From the NCBI RefSeq assembly GCF_003408845.1, contig NZ_LRTV01000009.1, positions 28,454 through 92,453 on the forward strand: a DNA stretch of 64,000 nt, given 5' to 3'. Within the stretch, counting starts at the first letter, position 1; every line of letters begins with the position of its first letter. Position numbers and translations under genes: made by a program. Shown here piece after piece: positions 8,914 to 16,828 of the stretch. This DNA comes from Gardnerella massiliensis. GTDB taxonomy: Bacteria > Actinomycetota > Actinomycetes > Actinomycetales > Bifidobacteriaceae. Under the pieces are notes generated by a model. The model saw only the letters and a program-made list of their open reading frames with translations, was not told the origin of the DNA and ran no database searches.

Positions 8914-11157
8914 ATGGAACCTCGCTTGGGAGATATTGTGCTGAATCGATACGTATTGGTATCCCTTTTGCGCAATGAAGCAGGCTTGCAAGTGTGGCAG
9001 GCTAATGACCGCATACTTACGCAAGATTGCCAACTTTTTATTGTACGCGACTCACGTTTCCTGCCGGAAGTTAATACTATTGCTTCTACGCTCGCGCTTT
9101 CTCATAACCGTAAATTTACGCAAGTGCTACAGTTACAGCACCACGATAATATTGCGATTATTATTACTTCACTTGACCGCGGTGTTACGCTCGACGACTA
9201 TCTAGCGAAAAAAGATGCACCATTAAGCAATGAAGCAGTGCGCACAATTGTTGCGGAAACAGCCCAGGCTTTAAGTAGACTGCTTGCTAATAATATTACG
9301 CATCACGCCATCGCTAGTGACACCGTGCGAATTACTCCAACTGGTATAGAACTTGCTGACACTCCGGTAAGCCCTCTATTAGAGGATAGGACGCAGTTGG
9401 AAGACGAAAAGCACCCTCCACGGATGCATGATGCTGAACATACGGCTACTCGCCAACTCGCTTCGCTGCTGTATGCTTTGCTCACTAGAACTTCTTCTCG
9501 TGTACAAGCTCGTTTTGATGCGGCTATGCTGCCAGATAATACTCCTTCAGAATTTAGGATGATTTGTACACGCAGCTTATCTAACCACAAAGACGGCAAT
9601 GGTAGCAATGTGGTTCCTATGGCTTCTATTGCTGAACTTACCGCTCTTTTGGGCTCTTACACGCCGTTATCTCGACTTACTAAGCAAGATATTGATCTCG
9701 ATGGGAAAACGAGCGCAGCTTCTATTAGTAACGTTCGTTTGCGTCATACGGAAGATGCTTTTCTGTTACCGTTGCCGGAGGATCTCACCCAAAGTGAGGA
9801 ACAGTTTGAAGCACAACTTATTCAGCAGAGCAATATACATAGCGACGACGTTACTGCTACCTCTGAGTCGAGTTCGCTTACGGCACTTGCGACTGGTACA
9901 GGAAGTTCCGCTAAGTTAAGTAATAGCATTAAGAATGCTGGCAAAACGCTTGGCTCGCTTCTTAAACGTAACAGCGCCAACGCTAAAAGTGATGACAATA
10001 ACGGATTCGAGGACGACAGCAATACTAATACCGACATTGATTTCCATGATATTGCTGCAGCTGAAATGGCGAATATTCTTGCTCCTACTGAGCTTGATAC
10101 GGGTGATGCTATATTCCCAACTTTATCGTCTTCGTATAAGCATTTTCCGGATCCAGCGACCTCGCGGAACGTTCTTGACCATGCTAGTAACTCTGAGAAT
10201 CAATCGGCACAAAGTAGCATAAGTGAAACGGGTGTTACAGGAACGTTTGATTTTGAACATTTGCTTGCCGAAAATGCACAACACACAACGTTGCTGTCTC
10301 GTCCGCAAAACTTGACGTCAGAAGGTGAGTCCACAGGCCGAGTTCCTGTAGTTGATACCCATGGCAGGTTTATAGCTCCTGGCGAAGAATCGGCGCGCGC
10401 GCTTCAAGATGAACGCAATAATGACGACAACGATTCTCTTGCTAATAACGCACCTTCACTGCCACCAAGTTTCCAACCTCGCGAACAGGCTGCCGCATCA
10501 CAAAAACAAAAATCTCGAAATAATAATGCTATTGCAGACGCGAAGATTTGGTGGGGTCTTTCAACAAAAGTTATCGCTATTGGCGCGGTATTTTTGCTGC
10601 TTGTAGCTGGTTTAGCGTTAGCATTGCACGGCTTGTTTGGCACACACGAAAATACAGACGGTTTCGGAAATAACGAAACGTGGGATAGTACCAATGTTGA
10701 AAATGTGCCGTTTGGTAGTCAAGGAGTTCTTCCGCAAGAAAAGCAGTCAACTAAGAAGAATGCCGGACGCAAGCAAACTGGACGCAAGCAGGTTCGCGCT
10801 GTGCCAAAACCTAAGATGCCAACGAATACGGTTGCTTATAAGGCTGACCGTTACCAATTCTTGAGTTTCCCAGCGCAGCAGAATGGCTACGGCTATTACA
10901 TTCATTTAACCGAGCCACAACCGGTGTATCGTCTTGTAATTTCGATTCGCACTTCAGGTGGCCATGCTTATTTGATTGCGAACGCTACGAATGATCCTAC
11001 TAAAGGCACACAAGTAGCAGAATTTACATTCGACGAAAGCGGCACTACTGACGTAAAGTTGAAGAAGATTGTGAAATCGCAAGACTTTATGCTGTGGGTT
11101 CCAAAAGATAGCATGCCGAATAATAGTCTTTATATTAATTCTATTAAGCTGTACTAG
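8914..11157 (+). CDS. Membrane pseudokinase with C-terminal extracellular domain (MviN pseudokinase half)
   Basis: A 747-residue protein. Residues 1-250 follow the serine/threonine kinase layout (VLNRYVLVSLLRNEAGLQVWQA) but lack the ATP-binding Lys, the HRD catalytic loop (HHAIASDTVRI instead) and the DFG motif, so it should be inactive. A long Ser/Asp-rich cytosolic linker follows. One membrane helix lies at about 553-575, and a beta-rich extracellular domain at about 641-747 has YQFLSFPAQ and the YYIHL/YRLVISI strands. In mycobacteria the same three parts are fused to MurJ, and PknB phosphorylates the pseudokinase so that FhaA binds. PknB and FhaA are both encoded in this window. Equivalent recruitment here is inference. 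The start has GATGAGG seven bases upstream. Confidence 0.82.
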   Translation: MEPRLGDIVLNRYVLVSLLRNEAGLQVWQANDRILTQDCQLFIVRDSRFLPEVNTIASTLALSHNRKFTQVLQLQHHDNIAIIITSLDRGVTLDDYLAKKDAPLSNEAVRTIVAETAQALSRLLANNITHHAIASDTVRITPTGIELADTPVSPLLEDRTQLEDEKHPPRMHDAEHTATRQLASLLYALLTRTSSRVQARFDAAMLPDNTPSEFRMICTRSLSNHKDGNGSNVVPMASIAELTALLGSYTPLSRLTKQDIDLDGKTSAASISNVRLRHTEDAFLLPLPEDLTQSEEQFEAQLIQQSNIHSDDVTATSESSSLTALATGTGSSAKLSNSIKNAGKTLGSLLKRNSANAKSDDNNGFEDDSNTNTDIDFHDIAAAEMANILAPTELDTGDAIFPTLSSSYKHFPDPATSRNVLDHASNSENQSAQSSISETGVTGTFDFEHLLAENAQHTTLLSRPQNLTSEGESTGRVPVVDTHGRFIAPGEESARALQDERNNDDNDSLANNAPSLPPSFQPREQAAASQKQKSRNNNAIADAKIWWGLSTKVIAIGAVFLLLVAGLALALHGLFGTHENTDGFGNNETWDSTNVENVPFGSQGVLPQEKQSTKKNAGRKQTGRKQVRAVPKPKMPTNTVAYKADRYQFLSFPAQQNGYGYYIHLTEPQPVYRLVISIRTSGGHAYLIANATNDPTKGTQVAEFTFDESGTTDVKLKKIVKSQDFMLWVPKDSMPNNSLYINSIKLY

Positions 11158-11195
11158 CACTAATGGCACAGTTGGCTGGCTCACAGTATGGTTAG

Positions 11196-11286
11196 TAGGT
11201 TAGTTGATTTGTTAGTTAGTTAGTTAGTTAATTAATTAGTTAACCAATTAGTTATTTAATTGGCTAATTAGTTGATTGGTTAATAG
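11196..11286. repeat. TTAG/TTAA simple-sequence tract upstream of trxB
   Basis: A run of GTTA and ATTA tetranucleotide units fills most of the gap before trxB. It contains the perfect nested inverted repeat TTAACCAAT (11240-11248) and ATTGGTTAA (11275-11283). The tract ends about 20 bases before the trxB start. Such tracts can change length by slippage and could affect trxB expression; that is inference. Confidence 0.7.
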
Positions 11287-11306
11287 TAGTTTAGGGGTAA
11301 CAATTT

Positions 11307-12248
11307 ATGGAAAATCAGACGCGCAAAGTAATTATTATCGGCTCCGGCCCCGCAGGATACACTGCCGCAATATACCTGGGCCGAGCAGGATATCGACCAC
11401 TTGTTATTGCCGGCGCACTCACTCCTGGTGGACAACTTATGAATACCACCGAAGTGGAGAATTATCCAGGATTCCCCGATGGTATTTTAGGCCCTGATCT
11501 AATGGAAGGTATGCAGCGTCAGGCCGAAAAATTTGGAGCGGAAATTCTTTTAGACGACGTTACTTCTGTAGACTTTAACGGCCCGGTAAAACGCGTAACT
11601 GTAGACGAGGGTGTAACTTACGAAGCTGAGGCTGTTATCGTCTCTACAGGCTCACAGGTACGCAAATTGGGCGTGCCTGGTGAGCAGGAGTATTCTGGAC
11701 GAGGCGTATCCTATTGTGCAACATGCGACGGTTTCTTCTTCCGAGGGAAGCCGATTACTGTTGTTGGCGGCGGAGATTCTGCTTTTGAAGAAGCACAATT
11801 CCTTACACGTTTTGGCTCGTCTGTGACTTTAATTCACCGACGCAATGAGTTCCGCGCTTCAAAAATTATGGTTGATCGCGCAAAAGAAAACAAAAAAATT
11901 AAGTTCTTGACGAGTAGCGTAGTTGACGCTGTACACGGCAACGACACAGAGGCTACTTCAATTACCGTTCGCAATGTTACTACGGGGGAGACGCAGGAAG
12001 TTGAATCTGCTGGATTGTTTGTCGCTATCGGACACACTCCTGCAACGAAATTCCTTAACGGCGCACTGAATCTTAACGAAGATGGCACTATTGTAGTGGA
12101 CGGCGCTTCGACGCGCACGTCTGTTGAGGGCGTATTTGCGTGCGGAGATGTAGTTGACAGCGTGTACCGTCAAGCTATTTCCGCAGCTGGTATGGGCTGC
12201 CGTGCCGCTCTTGATGCGCAAGATTATCTTAATGAAAAAGAAAATTAA
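11307..12248 (+). CDS. trxB: Thioredoxin-disulfide reductase
   Basis: Reduces thioredoxin with NADPH through FAD in the cytosol. The 313-residue sequence has the FAD-binding motif VIIIGSGPAGYTAAIYLGRAG, the redox-active CATC pair (about residues 137 and 140), the NADP motif VVGGGDSAFEEAQFL and the C-terminal GVFACGDVVD segment. AGGGG precedes ATG 11307. In many actinobacteria trxB lies between murJ/sigM and trxA/parB. Here neither sigM nor trxA is present beside it, and the next genes are two secreted acidic proteins on the other strand. Confidence 0.95.
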   Translation: MENQTRKVIIIGSGPAGYTAAIYLGRAGYRPLVIAGALTPGGQLMNTTEVENYPGFPDGILGPDLMEGMQRQAEKFGAEILLDDVTSVDFNGPVKRVTVDEGVTYEAEAVIVSTGSQVRKLGVPGEQEYSGRGVSYCATCDGFFFRGKPITVVGGGDSAFEEAQFLTRFGSSVTLIHRRNEFRASKIMVDRAKENKKIKFLTSSVVDAVHGNDTEATSITVRNVTTGETQEVESAGLFVAIGHTPATKFLNGALNLNEDGTIVVDGASTRTSVEGVFACGDVVDSVYRQAISAAGMGCRAALDAQDYLNEKEN

Positions 12249-12359
12249 GAAAGAAAATTAAGAGTTGCTTAAGTAGGTGCAAACCGCTGATAAATCTCAT
12301 AATGTAGCATATATCGCGCAAAGTTTACGCTTGCTCGCTGCTCTTTAGCATTTAAATAC

Positions 12360-12590
12360 ATATAACAATCGGCTGGGATTGTTCCACGTGAAACAGAGAA
12401 AAATACCGTACTTTTCTATATCTTCCGCTAATTTCACGTAAAACTTACCCAGCCGAAATATCACAATATTAATTTATAAAACTACACAGCTAACTATAAA
12501 TTAGCCGATAGTATTGTAGTTGCTTTGTCACCTACACTACATAGCAGCTGGTTCTGCAGCTGGCTCTGCATTAGAAACTGCATCCGCAGT
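12360..12590. repeat. Duplicated 3' module, copy 1 (carries a parS site)
   Basis: About 230 bp that recur almost unchanged at 14655-14897. The copies differ by two substitutions in the non-coding part and a 12-bp in-frame insertion in copy 2. The module covers the last 16 or so codons of the LRR gene (shared tail ending AAEPAAM) and about 180 bp beyond its stop. It includes a parS palindrome, a long imperfect inverted repeat with CGGCTGGG (12370-12377) and CCCAGCCG (12448-12455) at its base, and a second perfect inverted repeat, TAATTTATA/TATAAATTA (12470-12478, 12495-12503). Confidence 0.92.
12380..12395. promoter_or_regulatory. parS site
   Basis: TGTTCCACGTGAAACA matches the ParB-binding consensus TGTTNCACGTGAAACA at every position. 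It forms one arm of a larger imperfect inverted repeat; the opposite arm (about 12432-12444) is a decayed parS-like TTTCACGTAAAAC. Confidence 0.85.
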
Positions 12591-14375
12591 TACAGGCTCA
12601 ACCTGATTAGAATCTAAGGAATTATGCGCAGAAACATCAACATCATAAAAATCACCGATGTCATTGCTGAAATCAGCTAGATTATCTAACTCCGCAATAT
12701 CAAAATCATCAAAATTCGAATCAAAAGACATGAATTTATCATCGAAATTAACTGCAGATTGCGGATTATCATCGCCATAATCCGAAGAAGAATCATCATA
12801 CAATAAACCTGGATCACTCAAATCCAAATCAAAATCAAAATCATCAAAATCAGCTGCAAATTGTTGATTATCATCGCCATAATCCGAAGAAGAATCATCA
12901 TACAATAAACCTGGATCACTCAAATCCAAATCAAAATCAAAATCATCAAAATCAGCTGCAAATTGCGGATTATCATCGCCATAATCCGAAGAAGAATCCT
13001 TAGAAGAATCCTTTGCATCTTCTGGCTCTTTTATGTCTACAGTACTGGTATTTGCATCACCATGATTATCTGCTGGCTCAATATCTTTGTCATCATTAGA
13101 ATCTGGCTCAATATGTTTGACATCATTAAAATCTGGATCACAACCTTGCGAACACCAAGTTGTGGAATATGAAATATCAATCTTTTTATCGCCTCTTTCC
13201 TGTTTTAACTTTTTGATAACATCACTGTCTTTTAACTTAGCGCTAACTACTAACACCGCATTCCCAGGCAAACTCTTTAATGGAGAATAATCGCCAATTT
13301 TATCGCAACAAGTAATATCTAAGTAGCTAAGATACGGAATCTGCTTTATTGTGCTTATATCTTTCACAATCGAATCAGAAATATCAAGGAAAGTAAGATT
13401 TTTTAGATTACCCAAAGGAGATATGTCAGAAACATTATGAATTTGCATCTCCAGTTTTTTTAACTTTGTAAGTCCCTTGAGAGCATCGACGCTAGTAGCC
13501 TTATTAGTAACAACATGCAAATTAGTGACGTCAGTGAGATTCTTCAAAGGAGAAAGATCAGGAGCATCCCAAATATATAACCATAAATCTTTTAACTTTG
13601 TAAGTCCTTTGAGAGCATCAATGTTAGTAGCAGCACTGCTATAAATACCCAAGTCTGTTAGATTGGTGAGATTCTTCAAAGGAGAAAGATCAGAAACACT
13701 AGATGCATGTAATACCAAATGCTCTAACTTCGTAAGCCCCTTAATAGCATCAAGACTCTTCAAATAATTAGCATCAATATCTAAATCAGTAAGATTGGCG
13801 AATCTTTCCAAAGGAGATAAATCAGGATCCCCAGAAACTCTCACAGATAAAGTCGTTAGATTTTTTGTTACACCCTTCAAAGAAGAAAAATCGCAAGTTT
13901 TTGTACTGTTGCGAATCATAATATACAATTTTGTTAAATTCTGCAGCTTTGCTAATGGCGAAAAATCAAAACCTACATCTCCAGTTAAGTGAAGATCTTG
14001 AACATTTGAAAAATATTGAAGATCAGAAAGATCTGAAACATTTTTATCTGAAGATTGAGGATCAACGTCAACACCTTCAGGTTTATTGTATGAATATCCT
14101 AAATCAAGAAATACAGGATATACCATTTTTTTAGCATCAGCATAAGTAATATCAGTGGCATCTTTACCAATTACTTGGTAATCTTTCAAAGCACCAAGTA
14201 TGTTCTTCTTAAAAATTTCATTCTTAAAGTGAATAACATCGTTGTCATTATGCTCTGCAGAAGTACTCGTAGTATTTGAAGCAGCAAAAGCGGTCTGAGG
14301 AACAACAGCGAAAGCAAATCCACTCAGCAATGTTGCCCCAGCGGCAAATGCGGCAATAGCCTTCTTGGTTAACAT
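12537..14375 (-). CDS. Secreted leucine-rich-repeat protein with acidic C-terminal repeats
   Basis: A 612-residue protein with a clear signal peptide (cleavage near TAFA-AS, residue 31). Internalin-type 22-residue LRRs cover roughly residues 110-380, with repeated LSPLKNLTNLTDL and DALKGLTKLK units that alternate as a 44-residue super-repeat. A very acidic tail includes a 34-residue repeat (SSSDYGDDNPQ...) present twice in full and once in part, encoded by a 102-bp tandem repeat. The last residues, TADAVSNAEPAAEPAAM, are shared with the next gene. There is no LPXTG motif and no C-terminal membrane helix. LRRs usually bind proteins, and the ligand here is unknown. GGGAAAG precedes the start. 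The gene interrupts the core trxB-to-parB region and looks like an accessory insertion. Confidence 0.82.
   Translation of the reverse strand: MLTKKAIAAFAAGATLLSGFAFAVVPQTAFAASNTTSTSAEHNDNDVIHFKNEIFKKNILGALKDYQVIGKDATDITYADAKKMVYPVFLDLGYSYNKPEGVDVDPQSSDKNVSDLSDLQYFSNVQDLHLTGDVGFDFSPLAKLQNLTKLYIMIRNSTKTCDFSSLKGVTKNLTTLSVRVSGDPDLSPLERFANLTDLDIDANYLKSLDAIKGLTKLEHLVLHASSVSDLSPLKNLTNLTDLGIYSSAATNIDALKGLTKLKDLWLYIWDAPDLSPLKNLTDVTNLHVVTNKATSVDALKGLTKLKKLEMQIHNVSDISPLGNLKNLTFLDISDSIVKDISTIKQIPYLSYLDITCCDKIGDYSPLKSLPGNAVLVVSAKLKDSDVIKKLKQERGDKKIDISYSTTWCSQGCDPDFNDVKHIEPDSNDDKDIEPADNHGDANTSTVDIKEPEDAKDSSKDSSSDYGDDNPQFAADFDDFDFDLDLSDPGLLYDDSSSDYGDDNQQFAADFDDFDFDLDLSDPGLLYDDSSSDYGDDNPQSAVNFDDKFMSFDSNFDDFDIAELDNLADFSNDIGDFYDVDVSAHNSLDSNQVEPVTADAVSNAEPAAEPAAM
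12753..12997. repeat. 102-bp coding tandem repeat
   Basis: The unit recurs with an exact period of 102 bp (TCCGAAGAAG at 12781, 12883 and 12985). Two nearly identical full units and flanking partial units are present, and they encode the 34-residue Asp/Phe-rich repeat of the LRR protein. Confidence 0.85.
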
Positions 14376-14654
14376 ATCTTTCCCTTTCTTAATATCTCAT
14401 ACGCAAACGCATAAGCAACTACCTACAAATTTATTGTGAAATATGCACTAACCTGAATAATTTTGCGAGCAGCGCTTCGACTAGCATAAGCACACTACCT
14501 ACAGAAATCAAGGTATTCAATGGATATTGCACATACATTTCATTACTCACACAATGTCACATACAAAATGCCCAATGAATAAAACCATGGCCATACGTGA
14601 AAGCAAATTCACATTAATAAAAATACCAACAACGGCCCAACCGTAATTCCTAAT

Positions 14655-14897
14655 ATATAACAATCGGCTGGGATTGTTCCACGTGAAACAGAGAAAAATA
14701 CCGTACTTTTCTATATCTTCCGCTAATTTCACGTACAACTTACCCAGCCGAAATATCACAATATTAATTTATAAAACTACACAGCTAACTATAAATTAGC
14801 CGATAGTATTGCAGTTGCTTTGTCACCTACACTACATAGCAGCTGGTTCTGCAGCTGAATCTGCAACTGGCTCTGCATTAGAAACTGCATCCGCAGT
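14655..14897. repeat. Duplicated 3' module, copy 2 (carries a parS site)
   Basis: The second copy of the module at 12360-12590, offset by 2295 bp and in the same orientation, lies behind the DLG-repeat gene. It contains the same parS, the same inverted repeats and the same C-terminal coding tail, plus 12 extra bases inside the tail. The rest of the 456-bp gap between the two genes (14376-14654) contains no feature I can support. Confidence 0.92.
14675..14690. promoter_or_regulatory. parS site
   Basis: Identical to the parS at 12380-12395, in the second copy of the duplicated module. Confidence 0.85.
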
Positions 14898-16472
14898 AGT
14901 TTCCGTATCAACATCGCCTAAGTCGTCAAGGTCACCTAAGTCATCCAAATTGAGGTCACCTAAGTCACCAAGATCACCCAAGTCGTCAAGGTCACCAAAG
15001 TCACCAAAGTCGCCTAGGTCTCCAAGATCACCCAAGTCGTCAAAGTCACCAAAGTCACTAAAGTCACCAAAGTCGTCGCCGGCAACATTATCATTATTGT
15101 CAGCCTCAGGAAGTGCATCACTCTCACCAGTTGGCGTAACTTCAGGCTCTTGAACATCTTCAGCAGCTACACCTTCATCAGGATTACCCTTCGGATAATT
15201 ATCATAAAAATGCCCACCATCTGGAAGCGTCTTAAACGAAGGAACTAACTTCTCTTGGGAATGCCTTAACAAACCATTTTCATCGCGCCATTCAGCCCAC
15301 ACAGTAAAGCCCTTAGCGCCAACCTGTGGAATAAGCGAACCCTCAGGTACTCTGTTGGACAACAGATTGTCAACAGTTGTCTGAGTTCGAGAAATATCGT
15401 CACTTATCACTTCGCCGTTGGGAGATTCTACAGTAGACATAGGGCCAAACTGAGCATAGAAAGGCAACACCTGCTTAGTCGTATTACCATATACGGCACC
15501 TGGAAGTAACTCAGCAAAGGTCACCGTAGTATTGTTCTTACCAACGTTGGCCTGCAGATTTTCCTTAACAGCAGTACCCTCGAAGCAATAAGAGCGCTCA
15601 ACAGCATCTTCTGTTGTAGCCTCTTCCTTAGCAGCCTCTTCTGCATTCTGTTCAGAAGTTGCATATTTTTTCAGAGCGCCTTTTTCGTATGGAACTTCAT
15701 CCATGCGAATATTCGTAAGATAAGCCTTTTCTTCGGCATTTAACGGGAAAAATGACCAATCTACTCCAATACCAAATCCCGAAGGTTCCATATTCTTATA
15801 CCAGTATGCGAACATTTTCAGGTCTTTTACGGAACTATTTGGATGCACATTGTATTCGACATCCACGTTTGCAGAATATTTTCCAATATTACTGACGGAT
15901 ACTTCGTTGATATCGACAGTACTTCCGTCACGCCACGTGGAACAATTAGCGTAAGGAGTTCCCGTCAGCCCTGCGCAAAAATCACCTTTGGTTGGGATTA
16001 CAAATAATGGAGACTTGCGAGGTGTGCCACCAGAAATTATAGCAGCGAAACCCGAATCGCCGTCTCCTGGATAACTACTTAACGATTTTACAAATTCGTC
16101 GCTTAATGCGAAAGTTTCAGTAGGGTTGGCTTCGTCCACAGTCCAAGCATTGTTAACGACGTTAACAGGCGCAATATAGAATGTACCTGTGTTATTATCA
16201 CCGTGAACAACCGTATGACCTTTTGGAATTTCTATATTATGATCATTTCGATAAAATATAGCTTGAACTTTGCCGGTTTCTTCAGCTTTTTCATGAGCAG
16301 CATGAATAGCCTGTAAGTACAGTTTTTTATTCTCTGTGTTTAAAGCTTCAGCAACAGACCAAGATTCAGGAGAATACTCCGGTTCATCAGCGTATGCAGA
16401 ACCAGCAAGTGCCATTCCTCCGGCTAATGTTGCTGCTGCAACAATAGCAGCACACCACTTTTTGTTCATCAT
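14832..16472 (-). CDS. Secreted protein with Asp-Leu-Gly repeat tail, function unknown
   Basis: Not recognised as a known family. The 546 residues begin with a signal peptide (MMNKKWCAAIVAAATLAGG, cleavage near AYA-DE). A body of about 400 residues is probably beta-rich; it contains a few Cys residues (FCAG, NCSTW, YCFEG) that could form disulfides. A tail of about 55 residues follows, built almost entirely from DLGDLG and DFGDFG units. The end, TADAVSNAEP...AAEPAAM, matches that of the LRR protein. There is no sortase signal or C-terminal helix. The ATG ATG pair at 16470-16472 has AGAGAGG six bases upstream, so I start there; the frame is open to 16514. The acidic tail could bind cations or basic surfaces, which is speculation. 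It is paired with the LRR gene. Confidence 0.75.
   Translation of the reverse strand: MMNKKWCAAIVAAATLAGGMALAGSAYADEPEYSPESWSVAEALNTENKKLYLQAIHAAHEKAEETGKVQAIFYRNDHNIEIPKGHTVVHGDNNTGTFYIAPVNVVNNAWTVDEANPTETFALSDEFVKSLSSYPGDGDSGFAAIISGGTPRKSPLFVIPTKGDFCAGLTGTPYANCSTWRDGSTVDINEVSVSNIGKYSANVDVEYNVHPNSSVKDLKMFAYWYKNMEPSGFGIGVDWSFFPLNAEEKAYLTNIRMDEVPYEKGALKKYATSEQNAEEAAKEEATTEDAVERSYCFEGTAVKENLQANVGKNNTTVTFAELLPGAVYGNTTKQVLPFYAQFGPMSTVESPNGEVISDDISRTQTTVDNLLSNRVPEGSLIPQVGAKGFTVWAEWRDENGLLRHSQEKLVPSFKTLPDGGHFYDNYPKGNPDEGVAAEDVQEPEVTPTGESDALPEADNNDNVAGDDFGDFSDFGDFDDLGDLGDLGDFGDFGDLDDLGDLGDLGDLNLDDLGDLDDLGDVDTETTADAVSNAEPVADSAAEPAAM
14917..15080. repeat. 9-bp-based coding repeat (Asp-Leu-Gly / Asp-Phe-Gly)
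   Basis: A low-complexity tract of TCACCAAAG/TCACCTAAG-like 9-mers on the + strand encodes the DLG/DFG tripeptide array on the - strand. Length changes in multiples of three bases would keep the frame. Confidence 0.85.
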
Positions 16473-16828
16473 TATTTTCCTCTCTCGATACATATTAAAA
16501 TATGAATCTTGCATAGAAATATAGATACACGCCTGCCATACGCAATGTAATAAGTCGCGTAACTACTATTGAAAACAATACTCCCGTATTCAGCTATGGG
16601 AAACACCAGAATGCAAAAATCCGATTTACATATAGCACGCGTTATTAATATCTTAATTGCGTAACTTTAGTCACACTGAGAAACTGCGCTGCTGCTAAGA
16701 AGCGGTACAAATCTGTAAGTTTTGTGTAGTTCTAAAGACTGGTGTCCAAAATCTAAAAAACACAATACTAAAACATAGCCAGAAACACAATCCGTTGTAA
16801 TTGCTAGCGCCTGCGCATATCTCACTTA
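16473..16828. other. Intergenic stretch without recognisable genes
   Basis: A 356-bp AT-rich gap between the DLG-repeat gene and parB. It should hold the DLG gene promoter and the end of the parAB transcript. I see no convincing promoter boxes, terminator hairpin or RNA gene in it. Confidence 0.6.

Noticed and set aside
12249..12536. tRNA or other RNA gene in the trxB-LRR gap
   Set aside because: The stems there belong to the parS-bearing inverted repeats; no cloverleaf or T-loop motif was found.
14547..14759. Small 70-codon open frame on the minus strand
   Set aside because: It overlaps the duplicated non-coding module, and the equivalent frame is not kept in the other copy's flank. There is no ribosome site.
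12537..16472. LRR and DLG proteins as sortase substrates
   Set aside because: Both end in AAEPAAM, with no LPXTG-type motif, no hydrophobic helix and no basic tail.
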